A stretch of 64,000 bases of DNA from Phenylobacterium sp. (GCF_019636135.1 NZ_JAHBYD010000001.1:62001-126000); one strand, 5' to 3'. Counted from the first letter of the stretch, positions 42,370 through 50,577 are shown. Notes: a model not told the origin generated them from the letters alone. Made by a program: numbers and translations.

Positions 42370-42522
42370 TGTCATCCCGGTTTCGCCGCAGGCGAAGACC
42401 GGGACCCAACCATCGGGTGCTTTGAGCTTGTGAGAATGGCACGGCGGTCGAGGCCGCGCTGGATGCACGGAGCACCGGACGGTTGGGTCCCGGTCTTTGG
42501 CTACGCCAAAACCGGGATGACA
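42370..42522. repeat. Family C inverted-repeat element (copy 4)
   Basis: The ends TGTCATCCCGGTTT and AAACCGGGATGACA are perfect 14-base inverted repeats, with the inner pair CCGGGACCCAACC and GGTTGGGTCCCGG. The middle contains GGATGCACGGAGCACCGG, shared with the half copy at 60748-60803. Confidence 0.85.
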
Positions 42523-42594
42523 ATCGGTGGGGGATGACAAGTTGTGGGCGATGACAACATGATGCTTCCAAACAACGGTATGGAGGAGGACGTC

Positions 42595-43497
42595 ATGGCG
42601 GGACTGCTCGAGGGCAAGGTCGCGATCATCACCGGGGCCGGCAACGGGCTGGGCGAGGCCTACGCGAAGCTGTTCGCGAAGGAGGGCGCGGCGGTGGTCG
42701 TCAACGACCTGGGCGGCGCGCGCGACGGCTCCGGGGCCGACAAGTCGGCGGCGCAGAAGGTGGTGGACGCCATACAGGCGGCCGGCGGCCGGGCGGTGGC
42801 CAACGGCGACGACGTGTCCACCCTGGCCGGCGGCGAGAACATCCTGAAGACCGCGCTCGACGCCTTCGGCCGCTGCGACATCCTCGTCTGCAACGCCGGC
42901 ATCCTGCGCGACAAGACCTTCGCCAACACCTCCGAGGCCGACTGGGACGCGGTGATCAAGGTCCACCTGCGCGGGACCTACAACTGCGCGCTGCCCGTCT
43001 GGAAATACATGAAGGATCACGGCGGCGGGTCGATGGTGCTGACCTCGTCCACCTCGGGCCTCTACGGCAACTTCGGCCAGACCAACTACGGCGCGGCCAA
43101 GGCCGGCATCTACGGCATGGTCAGGGTGATGGCGATCGAGGGGCGCAAGTACAACATCCGGGTCATGGGCCTGGCGCCCGGCGCCTACACCCGCATGACC
43201 AGCGACCTCCCCGGCCGCAAGGACCGCGAACCCGACCCGCTGTCGCTGCCCGAGAACGTGGCCCCCGGCGTGCTGTTCATGGCCTCGGACCTGGCCGCCG
43301 ACCACTCGGGCAAGATCCTGGGCGTCTCCTCGCGCGGCGTGCGCGAGATCAAGATGATGGAGACCGAGGGCTTCGAGCCCGGCCGGCCCTACACCGCCGA
43401 GGAGGTGGCGAAGAACGCCGACAAGGTCTTCTTCCCCACGCCGGAGTCGCGGCGGGTGGAATCCGTGCGGATGGTCCAGCCCAAGGCGCCGGCCTAG
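42595..43497 (+). CDS. SDR-family (3R)-hydroxyacyl-CoA dehydrogenase-like protein
   Basis: A 300-residue SDR. The cofactor motif is TGAGNGLG (13-20), CNAG 99-102 and the active site Y165/K169 in TNYGAAKAG. D38 in VVNDLGG indicates NAD preference. The layout (NDLGGARDGSG...; GLAPGAYTRMT) resembles the dehydrogenase domain of peroxisomal multifunctional enzyme type 2, so a (3R)-hydroxyacyl-CoA or steroid substrate is likely. The C-terminal 60 residues (VSSRGVREIKMMETEGFEPG) extend past the Rossmann fold. GGAGGAGGA lies before the ATG at 42595. Confidence 0.88.
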   Translation: MAGLLEGKVAIITGAGNGLGEAYAKLFAKEGAAVVVNDLGGARDGSGADKSAAQKVVDAIQAAGGRAVANGDDVSTLAGGENILKTALDAFGRCDILVCNAGILRDKTFANTSEADWDAVIKVHLRGTYNCALPVWKYMKDHGGGSMVLTSSTSGLYGNFGQTNYGAAKAGIYGMVRVMAIEGRKYNIRVMGLAPGAYTRMTSDLPGRKDREPDPLSLPENVAPGVLFMASDLAADHSGKILGVSSRGVREIKMMETEGFEPGRPYTAEEVAKNADKVFFPTPESRRVESVRMVQPKAPA

Positions 43498-43511
43498 GCG
43501 CACTGCGGCGG

Positions 43512-43630
43512 CAGCGCCCCCTCCACCACTTCGTGGTCCCCCTCCCCCGCTTCGCAGGGGAGGTTCGCGTTTTCCAGTACCTCCCCCATTCATGGGGGAG
43601 GGGGACCGCGAAGCGGTGGAGGGGGCGCTG
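43512..43630. repeat. 119-bp inverted-repeat element (GGAGGGGG family, copy 5)
   Basis: The ends CAGCGCCCCCTCCACC and GGTGGAGGGGGCGCTG are perfect inverted repeats. Inner hairpins include CCACTTCGTGG and CCGCGAAGCGG. It fills the convergent gap between the SDR and GNAT genes. Confidence 0.85.
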
Positions 43631-43646
43631 GGGCCGTGCGCCAACC

Positions 43647-44231
43647 TTAGGAGAACGCCGCCAGCCGCGCCTCCAGGCCGTCGCGCACGGCGGGCCATTC
43701 CGCGGCCAGCACCGAGAAGTGGACGGTGGAGCGGATGCGGCCCGTCCACGTGACCTTGTCGTCGCGCAGGATGCCCTCCTGCACCGCGCCCAGCTTCAGC
43801 ACGGCGGCGCGGCTGCGGGCGTTCGCCGCGTCGACGCGGAACTGCACCCGCTGGGCGCCGCAGGCGAAGGCGTGGCCGAGCAGGAGGTGCTTGGCCGCCG
43901 GGTTCACCGCGCCGCCGCGCGCGTCGGGGTGGTAGTAGGTGAAGCCGATCTCGACGGTGTTGTGGTGGTTGTCGACGTCGATGTAGGTGCTCATCCCGCA
44001 GACCCTGCCGCCCGCGATCACGGCGAACGGGATGGTCTTGCCGGCCGCCGCCTCGCGTTTGAGCCGGTCCCAATGGACGTCGAACTGATCGCCCAGCATC
44101 GAGATGACGTAGAGATCGCGCCACAGGTCGGGGTCGGCGGCGCACGCCGCCCGCAGCGGCTCCCTGTGCGCCTCGGTGAAGGGCTCCAGCCGGACGCGGG
44201 CGTTCTCCAGCACCTGGGTGTCGAGCTTCAT
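43647..44231 (-). CDS. GNAT-family N-acetyltransferase (RimJ/RimL-like)
   Basis: A 194-residue acetyl-CoA-dependent transferase. It opens ENARVRLEPFTEAHREPLRA; the core includes GKTIPFAVIAGGRVCGMSTY, then the cofactor-binding region AAKHLLLGHAFACGAQRVQF and the RimJ-like VDAANARSRAAVLKLGAVQE with GILRDD. Substrate is unknown: ribosomal-protein N-termini, polyamines and antibiotics are all possible for this branch. The ATG at 44231 follows AGGAGA. The sRNA and TauE gene lie upstream. Confidence 0.87.
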   Translation of the reverse strand: MKLDTQVLENARVRLEPFTEAHREPLRAACAADPDLWRDLYVISMLGDQFDVHWDRLKREAAAGKTIPFAVIAGGRVCGMSTYIDVDNHHNTVEIGFTYYHPDARGGAVNPAAKHLLLGHAFACGAQRVQFRVDAANARSRAAVLKLGAVQEGILRDDKVTWTGRIRSTVHFSVLAAEWPAVRDGLEARLAAFS

Positions 44232-44394
44232 GACGTCGTCTCCTGCGGGATCGGAGCGCTGCCTTAGCCACGGACCGGCCTGCCCGAAACGGCCAATCCG
44301 CCACAATTAGCCAGACCACTTCCGGCGACCGGCCACGCTTTTCGGATGACCGCGTAAAAAATCGCGCGCGGCGGCCTTGCGGCCACCGCAGCGC

Positions 44395-44472
44395 AACATA
44401 TCTGAGGCGTGCCCATTCCTGGGCGTTTCCTCCCTATGACTTCCGGCCGGGCCTCGCGCCCGGCCTTCTTTT
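44395..44472 (+). ncRNA. suhB/MmgR (alpha-r8)-type small RNA with its promoter
   Basis: A transcript of about 65 nucleotides is predicted, starting near 44407. Hairpin 1 is GCCCA-TTCC-TGGGC (44411-44424). A single-stranded linker contains TTTCCTCCCT at 44426-44435, the ultra-conserved 10-mer of the alpha-r8 family as I recall it. Hairpin 2 is the terminator GGCCGGGC-CTCGC-GCCCGGCC (44445-44465) followed by TTCTTTT. An AT-rich CATATCTG at 44397-44404 could be the -10 element, with TTGCGG about 15 bases upstream as a weak -35. The CCUCCC core can base-pair with ribosome-binding sites. MmgR limits polyhydroxybutyrate accumulation in Sinorhizobium; the role here is inferred from the family. Confidence 0.75.
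44445..44472 (+). terminator. Rho-independent terminator of the small RNA
   Basis: An 8-bp perfect GC stem GGCCGGGC / GCCCGGCC with a 5-base loop, followed by TTCTTTT. The T-run overlaps the stop codon of the convergent TauE gene. Confidence 0.85.
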
Positions 44473-45226
44473 ATCCGGCGTGCGTGAGCAGTTGCGCGGC
44501 CTGGATCAGGTAGCTCACGCCCACGGCGGTGACGATCCAGCGGGTCCAGCGCTTGAAGTTCACGTCGCTCATCCGGTCCAGGATCATGCCGCCGCAGACG
44601 GTGCCCAGCATCGAGAGCGGGATGGCGATGGCGAACACCTGCCAGGGCGGGATGCCGACGTTCGCGCCGGTCACCAGCGGCGCGCCGTAGACCAGGATCT
44701 TGGCCAGGTGGGCGAACACCTGGGTCGCGGCCTTGGTGGCGACGATGGCGTGGCGCGTGAGTTCGGTGCGCACGAAGAAGATGTCGAGCAGCGGGCCTGC
44801 GACGCCGGCGGTGAGGTTCAGGCCGGTGACGGTGAGGCCCGAGACGAAGGCCTGCGGCGGCTTGGCGGCGTCGAGGTTGATCCAGCTCTGCGGCAGCCAG
44901 GTGAGGAACGGCACCAGGCCCAGCAACAGGAAGAGCAGCGGCTTCGAGGGGACGAAGCTCAGCATCCAGACGCCGGCCATCGCGACGAACGAGGCCGCCG
45001 CGTACCAGCCGACGATGTCCCAGCGGACGTGCCTACGATGCAGGACGGCTCGCCAGCCGTTGGCGACGAGCTGAAGGATGCCGTGGGTGACGAAGGCCGC
45101 CTGCACGGGCAGCACGAAGGCCAGCGCCCCCATCAGCACCAGGCCGCCCGCCATCCCGAACACGCCCGAGAGCGTGGCCGTGACGAAGGCCATGGCGACC
45201 ACGAAGGCCGCGGAAATCAAAGACAT
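44471..45226 (-). CDS. TauE/SafE family membrane transporter (sulfite/anion exporter type)
   Basis: A 251-residue integral membrane protein with about eight spans in two repeats. Repeat one is LISAAFVVAMAFVTATLSGV, then FGMAGGLVLMGALAFVLP; repeat two holds SGLTVTGLNLTAGVAGPLLD and the second half VCGGMILDRMSD. The FGxxGG and TGxxxGxxGPLL motifs define the TauE/SafE family (DUF81). The ATG at 45226 has CCGGAGGA at good spacing; the longer upstream reading is unsupported. Family members export sulfite, sulfoacetate or other organic anions; the actual substrate is not shown. Confidence 0.88.
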   Translation of the reverse strand: MSLISAAFVVAMAFVTATLSGVFGMAGGLVLMGALAFVLPVQAAFVTHGILQLVANGWRAVLHRRHVRWDIVGWYAAASFVAMAGVWMLSFVPSKPLLFLLLGLVPFLTWLPQSWINLDAAKPPQAFVSGLTVTGLNLTAGVAGPLLDIFFVRTELTRHAIVATKAATQVFAHLAKILVYGAPLVTGANVGIPPWQVFAIAIPLSMLGTVCGGMILDRMSDVNFKRWTRWIVTAVGVSYLIQAAQLLTHAG

Positions 45227-45445
45227 GGTAGTCCTCCGGAGTTGCGATGGGCTCCGGAGGACGGGCACAGGCCGCCTCCGGTCGCTCATCGGCTGCGCGT
45301 CGCGCGCGGGACGGAGAGGGCGCTGCGAGCCTGTCGAGGCGAGCGCCGCGGGGGCCACGACCGCAGTCGGGCGGGATATGGCGGTTTGCAGTCTGCAAAG
45401 CGGCGTTCGCTTACACTGAAGCTGAGCCCAGCGCCACTTTGCCGG

Positions 45446-45820
45446 ATGAAACAGGCGGCGAAGCGTCACGCCTTCGCCACCCCAACGCTCGTCATCCCGC
45501 TCGGCGCCGCACAAGAACTCTCCGCCCGCGCCATCCCCGGCGCCGCGGCCAGCGCCAAAATGTTTGGCGGGACCGAATTCATGCAGAGGCTTGGGGGATT
45601 TCGATGGCTGAGATGCCAAAGGAGAAAGCGCGTTCGGTACTCGACCCTGTGGGAGACGAGGTCGCGGATGGTGCGTAACGGCGAATTCGTCGATTATTCC
45701 GTGACGCCGATCTACGGACGCGAAGCCTTGCCGCCTCGCTTCGTCATGATGACGGCTCGTGGATCCAACGGCTCACAGATGGCGCGGATCGTGGAAAACC
45801 CGGCTGGACGACCGAGGTGA
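45446..45820 (+). pseudogene. Frameshifted polymorphic-toxin C-terminus (DNA/RNA non-specific endonuclease-like)
   Basis: The last 50 codons (ATG 45668, stop 45818-45820) read MVRNGEFVDYSVTPIYGREA then LPPRFVMMTARGSNGSQMAR and VENPAGRPR. This resembles the V-x-V-x-P-I-Y ... P ... M-x-A end of DNA/RNA non-specific endonuclease toxins. Upstream residues fall in another frame from ATG 45604: MAEMPKEKARSVLDPVGDEV then ADGA-stop. Joining VAD to MVRN needs one extra base near 45667, and a second slip lies in the G5 run at 45592-45596. The stop overlaps the GTG of an SMI1/KNR4 gene, the usual toxin-immunity order. Only the last part is confident; the start at 45446 is a guess at the extent. Confidence 0.55.
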
Positions 45821-46437
45821 GCATCGGGAATCTCCTGCGCGTCGTGCCGCCGCCTGAGAGGCCGGGCGATCCGTTTCCCGGCCCGTGGCGCGACATCGAG
45901 GCAAAGCTCGGGACGGCGTTGCCGAGCGACTACAAGGCCTTCGTGCGGGCGTACGGCCGCGGGAAGTTCATGGGACACATCTGGATCTGGACGCCGCGAG
46001 CCTGGGACCCGTACGACAGGCTCGAGTCGATGGCGCCAACCGTCCTGAAGTTGTTTCGCGAGGACGAGGACTTCACGTTTCCACTCTGGCCCGAGCCCGG
46101 CGGCCTGTTGCCCTTCGGCTCGACACTCGATGGGGACTACCTCGCCTGGACGACGTACGGCTCACCCGACGATTGGACTGTCACCGTGCTGGATCGAGGC
46201 ATGGGCTATCAGGAGGCCCATACCTACGGATGTGGCATGACGGATTTCCTCGCGGGCGTGGCGACCGGTGAAATAGGCGCACCGGCGTTTCATCCAGGCA
46301 TCCTGGAGTGCGAGCACCTGTTCATCCCGAACCCACGAGGCCCCGATCCGGTCGTAGAGATAGGTTGGCGGCTCGGCCCGTTCGGCGGCAGCGGTACATC
46401 GACGAGCCGCCTCGGGCGCAGCCAGTCTGGTTCCTGA
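45817..46437 (+). CDS. SMI1/KNR4-family immunity protein
   Basis: A 206-residue protein starting at a GTG that overlaps the toxin-remnant stop (GTGA). The SMI1/KNR4 core is WRDIEAKLGTALPSDYKAFV then RAYGRGKFMGHIWIWTP, continuing to LPFGSTLDGDYLAWTTYGSP and a C-terminal DFLAGVATGEI. Members neutralise nuclease and other toxins in contact-dependent or secreted polymorphic systems. The gene is less GC-rich than its neighbours (for example TTGTTTCGCGAGGACGAGG), a sign of transfer. Its tail after about residue 165 lacks family similarity. It would now be an orphan immunity gene, if the toxin is dead. Confidence 0.82.
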   Translation: MSIGNLLRVVPPPERPGDPFPGPWRDIEAKLGTALPSDYKAFVRAYGRGKFMGHIWIWTPRAWDPYDRLESMAPTVLKLFREDEDFTFPLWPEPGGLLPFGSTLDGDYLAWTTYGSPDDWTVTVLDRGMGYQEAHTYGCGMTDFLAGVATGEIGAPAFHPGILECEHLFIPNPRGPDPVVEIGWRLGPFGGSGTSTSRLGRSQSGS

Positions 46438-46445
46438 ATCGAAAG

Positions 46446-46467
46446 AGCCCCGGCTTTCGCCGGGGCT
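46446..46467 (-). terminator. Hairpin terminator, acyl-CoA dehydrogenase gene
   Basis: AGCCCCGGC-TTTC-GCCGGGGCT is a perfect 9-bp stem with a 4-base loop. On the reverse strand it is followed by CTTTC, so it can end the acyl-CoA dehydrogenase transcript; it may also stop the immunity gene from the other side. Confidence 0.7.
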
Positions 46468-46496
46468 CCCACGACATACCCGATCGGATCGGGACC

Positions 46497-47840
46497 TTAG
46501 TTCCGGAAGACCGCCGCCAGGGAGGGGTCGTTCGGCATTTCGCGGTACTGTTGCAGTTCGTTGCGGCCGACCACCATGTGGTGGACTTCGTCCGGGCCGT
46601 CGGCGATGCGGAGCGTCCGGGTGTTGGCGTACATGCGGGCGAGCGGCGTGTGCTGCGACACGCCCAGCGCGCCGTGCATCTGGATCGCCTGGTCGATGAT
46701 CTGGCAGACCTTCTCGGGCACCATCGCCTTGACCATGTGGATCCAGATGCGGGCTTCGCGGTTGCCCCGCACGTCCATCGCCCTGGCCGCCTTCAGGACC
46801 ATGAGGCGCATGGCCTCGATCTCGATGCGGGCGCGGCTCACCTTCTCGATATTGCCGCCGAGCTGGATGATCGGCTTGCCGAAGGCCACGCGGGTCATGC
46901 CGCGGGCGACCATCAGGTCGAGCGCCTTCTCGGCCGAGCCGATGGCGCGCATGCAGTGGTGGATGCGGCCGGGGCCCAGGCGGAGCTGGCTGATCTCGAA
47001 GCCGCGGCCTTCGCCGAGCAGCATGTTCGAGGCCGGCACGCGCGCGCCGTTGAAGCGGATGTGCATGTGGCCGTGCGGCGCGTCGGGGTCGCCGAACACC
47101 TGCTGGCCCTGCACGATCTCGACGCCCTCGGTGGGCAGCGGCACCAGGATCTGCGACTGCTGCAGGTGCGGCGGGTCATTCTCGCCGCCGGTGCGCACCA
47201 TGCAGATCATCACCTTGCAGCGCGGCGAGCCGGCGCCGGAGATGTAGTGCTTCTCGCCGGTGATGACGTACTCGTCGCCCACGCGCACGGCGCGGGTGTC
47301 GATGTTCTTGGCGTCGGAGCTGGCCGTGTTCAGCTCGGTCATGCAGTAGGCCGAGCGGATCTCGCCCTTCAGCAGGGGCTCCAGCCACTGCTTCTTCTGC
47401 TCGGGCGTGCCGACGCGCTCCAGCACCTCCATGTTGCCGGTGTCGGGCGCGGCGCAGTTCATGATCTCGGAGGCGAGGCGCACCTTGCCCAGCTCGACGG
47501 CGATGTAAGCGTAGTCGAGGTTCGACAGGCCCTCGCCCGTCTCCGCGTCGGGCAGGAAGAAGTTCCAGAGGCCGGCGGCCTTGGCCTTGGCCTTGGCGGC
47601 TTCCAGCACTTCGAGCTGGCCGGGGGCGTATTGCCACGGGTCGGGGCGGCCCTCGCCCAGGCGGTGCCATTCCTCGGAGGCGGGCTCGGCCACGTCTTTG
47701 ATGAACGCCTTCACGGCGTTGTAGAGCGGCAGCGCCTTGTCCGACATGCGCAGGTCGTTGAGGTCGTCCTGCGGCGAAAGGCCGAAGCTGGACTGCGCCT
47801 GCGTCTTGGCGCCGGCCGGCCGGTCGGAGGTCATGGTCAT
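46497..47840 (-). CDS. Acyl-CoA dehydrogenase (ACAD10/11-like)
   Basis: A 447-residue flavoenzyme that oxidises an acyl-CoA to its 2-enoyl form. Landmarks are AYCMTELNTASSDAKNIDTR (FAD contact), GDEYVITGEKHYISGAGSPR, GRGFEISQLRLGPGRIHHCM and QMHGALGVSQHTPLARMYAN, ending RIADGPDEVHHMVVGRNEL. Length (over 430) and the R-I-A-D-G-P-D-E-V-H end fit the ACAD10/11-like branch acting on 4-hydroxy or long/branched acyl-CoA. A PsrA-like CAAAC-N4-GTTTT box lies about 60 bases upstream of the ATG, which fits fatty-acid control. A strong terminator follows. Confidence 0.9.
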   Translation of the reverse strand: MTMTSDRPAGAKTQAQSSFGLSPQDDLNDLRMSDKALPLYNAVKAFIKDVAEPASEEWHRLGEGRPDPWQYAPGQLEVLEAAKAKAKAAGLWNFFLPDAETGEGLSNLDYAYIAVELGKVRLASEIMNCAAPDTGNMEVLERVGTPEQKKQWLEPLLKGEIRSAYCMTELNTASSDAKNIDTRAVRVGDEYVITGEKHYISGAGSPRCKVMICMVRTGGENDPPHLQQSQILVPLPTEGVEIVQGQQVFGDPDAPHGHMHIRFNGARVPASNMLLGEGRGFEISQLRLGPGRIHHCMRAIGSAEKALDLMVARGMTRVAFGKPIIQLGGNIEKVSRARIEIEAMRLMVLKAARAMDVRGNREARIWIHMVKAMVPEKVCQIIDQAIQMHGALGVSQHTPLARMYANTRTLRIADGPDEVHHMVVGRNELQQYREMPNDPSLAAVFRN

Positions 47841-47898
47841 CGGGGCTGCTCCCAGGGTTTTTTCTCTGCTGTCTGTTCTGGCGCACTTTCAGCCAGAT

Positions 47899-47913
47899 TC
47901 AAACAACTGTTTT
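47899..47913. promoter_or_regulatory. Possible PsrA/TetR-type fatty-acid operator
   Basis: TCAAACAACTGTTTT contains AAAC-AACT-GTTT, an inverted repeat with the AAAC-N4-GTTT spacing of PsrA-type boxes. It lies upstream of the acyl-CoA dehydrogenase start in an unusually AT-rich stretch. The regulator is not in the window. Confidence 0.4.
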
Positions 47914-47915
47914 AG

Positions 47916-48266
47916 TCACGGGCGCGTCATCGCGCCGATGCCGACAAGGCTCAGCCGCGTCGGAGGGTCGTCGGAGGCGGCGGCCTCGGCCAGGGCGTCC
48001 AGGGTGGTGAAGTCGGCCCGCCGGCGCTTCGCGGCCAGGATGTGCGTGGTCGCGACGTTGTGGGCCACGCGGTAGACCCAGGTCCGCAGCGAGCAGCGGC
48101 CGTCGAAGCCGGCGAAGCTGCGCCAGAGCGCGACGTGGATCTCCTGGGCGAGGTCGCGCCGCAGGTCCGGGTCGGCCTCATAGGCGCGGGCGAGGCGTTC
48201 GAGCGCGGCGCCGAATCCGGCCGCCGCGGCGTGGTAGCGCTCGTCCTGGGAGAGGTCTCCCGCCAT
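47916..48266 (-). pseudogene. Truncated ECF sigma factor (region 2 only)
   Basis: The 116-residue reading has sigma region 2: AYEADPDLRRDLAQEIHVAL then WRSFAGFDGRCSLRTWVYRV and AHNVATTHILAAKRRRADF, which recognise the -10 element. After DALAEAAASDDPPTRLSLVG the reading ends (IGAMTRP-stop), and region 4, which should follow with a second helix-turn-helix, is missing. The DNA beyond the stop leads at once to the acyl-CoA dehydrogenase promoter and holds no region 4 in any frame. Normal members are about 160-190 residues, so this copy is most likely decayed or cut by a deletion. Confidence 0.7.
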
Positions 48267-48397
48267 CGCGTCCCGGTATCCCTTCCGTTCAGGAAGGTAG
48301 TCGCCGGGACGCAGGAGGTCTTACGAGAGTTCTGCGATCAGCGGCGACGCGACGCCCGAAGGTCCCGCAATCGCCGCCGCGGGGCGCGGCCAGCGCG

Positions 48398-48823
48398 CTA
48401 TTTCACCGGCGCCTTGTCGGCGCTCGCGCAGACGGCCGTGAGCAGCGCGGCGTTGTCGGCGCCGTCGGCCTTCTTGGGCGTGTCCTTGCGCCAGGTGTCC
48501 TTGATGTCCAGCGGCTGGCTCGGCTTGTACGAGCCCAGCGTGATCATGTTCCGCTTGGCGCAGTCGAGCGCCACGACGCTGCCGACGCCGTCCGGCTTGC
48601 CCGGGCCCGAGGGGCCGATCTTGGCCTCGGGCTTGGAGACCGCCTGCATGACCACCACGCGTCCGGTCTCGCGGTCCTTGTAGGTGTAGTCGGCGTCGTA
48701 GGACCACTGGATGCCGTTGCCGGAGTCCACGTACTTGGTCCAGGCCTCGGCGGACGCGGCGCCGGCCAGGGCGAGCGGGGCCAGGAAGCCGAGGGTGGTG
48801 GCGAGCGCAAGGGCGCGGCGCAT
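48398..48823 (-). CDS. Secreted protein of unknown function
   Basis: A 141-residue protein with a signal peptide (MRRALALATTLGFLAPLALA, cleaved near ASA-EAW). The mature part is soluble and starts AWTKYVDSGNGIQWSYDADY then TYKDRETGRVVVMQAVSKPE. Two cysteines (in LDCAKRN and TAVCASAD) may form a disulfide. The pattern resembles small surface-adhesin-E-like periplasmic proteins (DUF-type), with W-x-K-Y-V-D at the start, but the family match is not firm. The start at 48823 was chosen for the signal peptide. It stands between the truncated sigma factor and the M28 peptidase. Confidence 0.7.
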   Translation of the reverse strand: MRRALALATTLGFLAPLALAGAASAEAWTKYVDSGNGIQWSYDADYTYKDRETGRVVVMQAVSKPEAKIGPSGPGKPDGVGSVVALDCAKRNMITLGSYKPSQPLDIKDTWRKDTPKKADGADNAALLTAVCASADKAPVK

Positions 48824-48915
48824 GGGCGTATCTCTCCAAACGATCGTTCGAACGTTGTTCAGACGGAACCTAGCGGCGGTTTCGGGGCGCCTCCACAGAA
48901 TTCGCGCGCGGCGCA

Positions 48916-50577
48916 TCACCGCCGCTCGGCCCTGGTCTTGTCGCGCTCGGCCTTGAACTCGGCGCCGTCCTTCCAATCGGGCCAGAGGCGGCTGTTCGCC
49001 AGCTTCTGGCCCAGTTCGAACAACAGGGCGCCGTCGGCCTCGAAGCCTTTCGGGTCCCAGGACGGGTCGAACTCGTCGGCGGGCTGGTGGTACTTGTCGG
49101 CGGTGTAGGCCCTGGCCTTGGCGTCGCCGGCCGCCTTGCCGCCTTCGAACAGGTCGCGGCCGCCGCCGAAGCTGATGGCCGGCACGCCGACCTTGGCGAA
49201 CGGGAAGTGGTCGGAGCGGAAGAAGCTGCCCGCCTCCGGCCGCGGATCGGGCGTGTAGTAGCGGCCGTGCGCCTTGCCCACCGCGATCAGCTCGTCCTGC
49301 AGGGTCAGCGGGGCGTTGCCCGACGTCGTGAAGTCGTGCGCCAGGCCGTTCGGGCCCACGCCGTCCATGTTGATCACGCCCACGGTGGTCGCCAGCGGAT
49401 AGAGCGGCGACGACGCATAGTACTCCGTGCCGAGCAGGCCCTTCTCCTCGGCGGTCACCGACATGAAGACGATCGTCCGCTCGGGCCGGGGCGCCTTGGC
49501 CGAGAGGCGCGCCAGCTCCAGCAGCATCGACGTGCCGGACGCGTTGTCGAGCGCGCCGTTGTAGATCCTGTCGCCCCGGGCGTCGGGCAGGCCGATGCCC
49601 AGGTGGTCCCAGTGCGCCGTGTAGAAGACGCGCTCGTCGGGGTGTTTGGCGCCGGGGATCGCGCCTACGACGTTGTGCGAGACCACCTTCTGCGCATCGA
49701 CCCTGTAGTCGGTGGAGAAGGTCACGCCCTTCAGCTCGACCGGCCTGAAGTCGCGGGTCCGGGCCTGCTTCTTCAGCGTGTCGAGGTCGTAGCCCCCGGC
49801 CTTGATCAGCTCGGCCGCCGGGTCGCGCTGCACCCAGCCTTCCAGCGGCGCGTGGTCGGTCGACGGGTCCTTGCGGATGACGTCGAAGATCTCGTTGGTG
49901 TTGGAGTTCTTGACGGTGGCCCAGCCGTAGGAGGCCGGCGCCGTCTCGTGGATCACCAGGAAGCCGATGGCGCCCTGCCGCGCGGCCTCCTCGAACTTGT
50001 AGGTCCAGCGGCCGTAGTAGGTCATGGCCTTGCCGCCGAAGTCGCCGCCGTTCCCGGTATCCGTCTCGAAGTCGGGGTCGTTGACCAGCACCAGGGCGAC
50101 CTTGCCCTTCAGGTCGACGCCCTTGAAGTCGTCCCAGTTGCGCTCCGGGGCCTTCACGCCGTAGCCCACGAACACCACCGGCGCGTCCTTCACCGTCAGG
50201 TGGTCGCCGATCAGGGTCGCGCGGATCGCGATCTCCTGGCCTTGCGTCCAGGTCTTCGTCTCGCCGCCCAGCTTCACGCTCACGGCCACGGGGCCGGAGG
50301 TCTGCGAGCGCACCAGCGGCACGTCCTGGGTCCAGGCGCGGGTCCCGTCCTTCTGCTTGTCGCCGGCCGGCTGAAGGCCCGCGGCCTTCATCTGTTCCAC
50401 GAGATAGGCGACGGTCTTCCTCTCGCCTTCGCTGGCCGGTGCGCGCCCCTCGAATTCGTCGGACGAGAGCACCCTGATGTCCTCGAGGATGCGGCCCGCG
50501 TCGATGGACGGACCGGCGGCGACGGCGGACCCCGAGGCCAGGGCCATGACGGCGACGGTGAGGAGAAGCTTTTGCAT
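48916..50577 (-). CDS. Secreted M28-family zinc metallopeptidase (PA domain)
   Basis: A 553-residue protein with a signal peptide (MQKLLLTVAVMALASGSAVA). The N-terminal domain opens ILEDIRVLSSDEFEGRAPAS; a PA insert (about 120-260) follows; the peptidase domain has zinc ligands in YTAHWDHLG, GALDNASGTS, TAEEKGLLG (catalytic Glu pair), INMDGVG and RSDHFPFAKVGV. These match the M28 aminopeptidase pattern H-D-EE-D-H. It probably removes N-terminal residues from peptides in the periplasm or outside. It is divergent from the efflux operon. Confidence 0.92.
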   Translation of the reverse strand: MQKLLLTVAVMALASGSAVAAGPSIDAGRILEDIRVLSSDEFEGRAPASEGERKTVAYLVEQMKAAGLQPAGDKQKDGTRAWTQDVPLVRSQTSGPVAVSVKLGGETKTWTQGQEIAIRATLIGDHLTVKDAPVVFVGYGVKAPERNWDDFKGVDLKGKVALVLVNDPDFETDTGNGGDFGGKAMTYYGRWTYKFEEAARQGAIGFLVIHETAPASYGWATVKNSNTNEIFDVIRKDPSTDHAPLEGWVQRDPAAELIKAGGYDLDTLKKQARTRDFRPVELKGVTFSTDYRVDAQKVVSHNVVGAIPGAKHPDERVFYTAHWDHLGIGLPDARGDRIYNGALDNASGTSMLLELARLSAKAPRPERTIVFMSVTAEEKGLLGTEYYASSPLYPLATTVGVINMDGVGPNGLAHDFTTSGNAPLTLQDELIAVGKAHGRYYTPDPRPEAGSFFRSDHFPFAKVGVPAISFGGGRDLFEGGKAAGDAKARAYTADKYHQPADEFDPSWDPKGFEADGALLFELGQKLANSRLWPDWKDGAEFKAERDKTRAERR

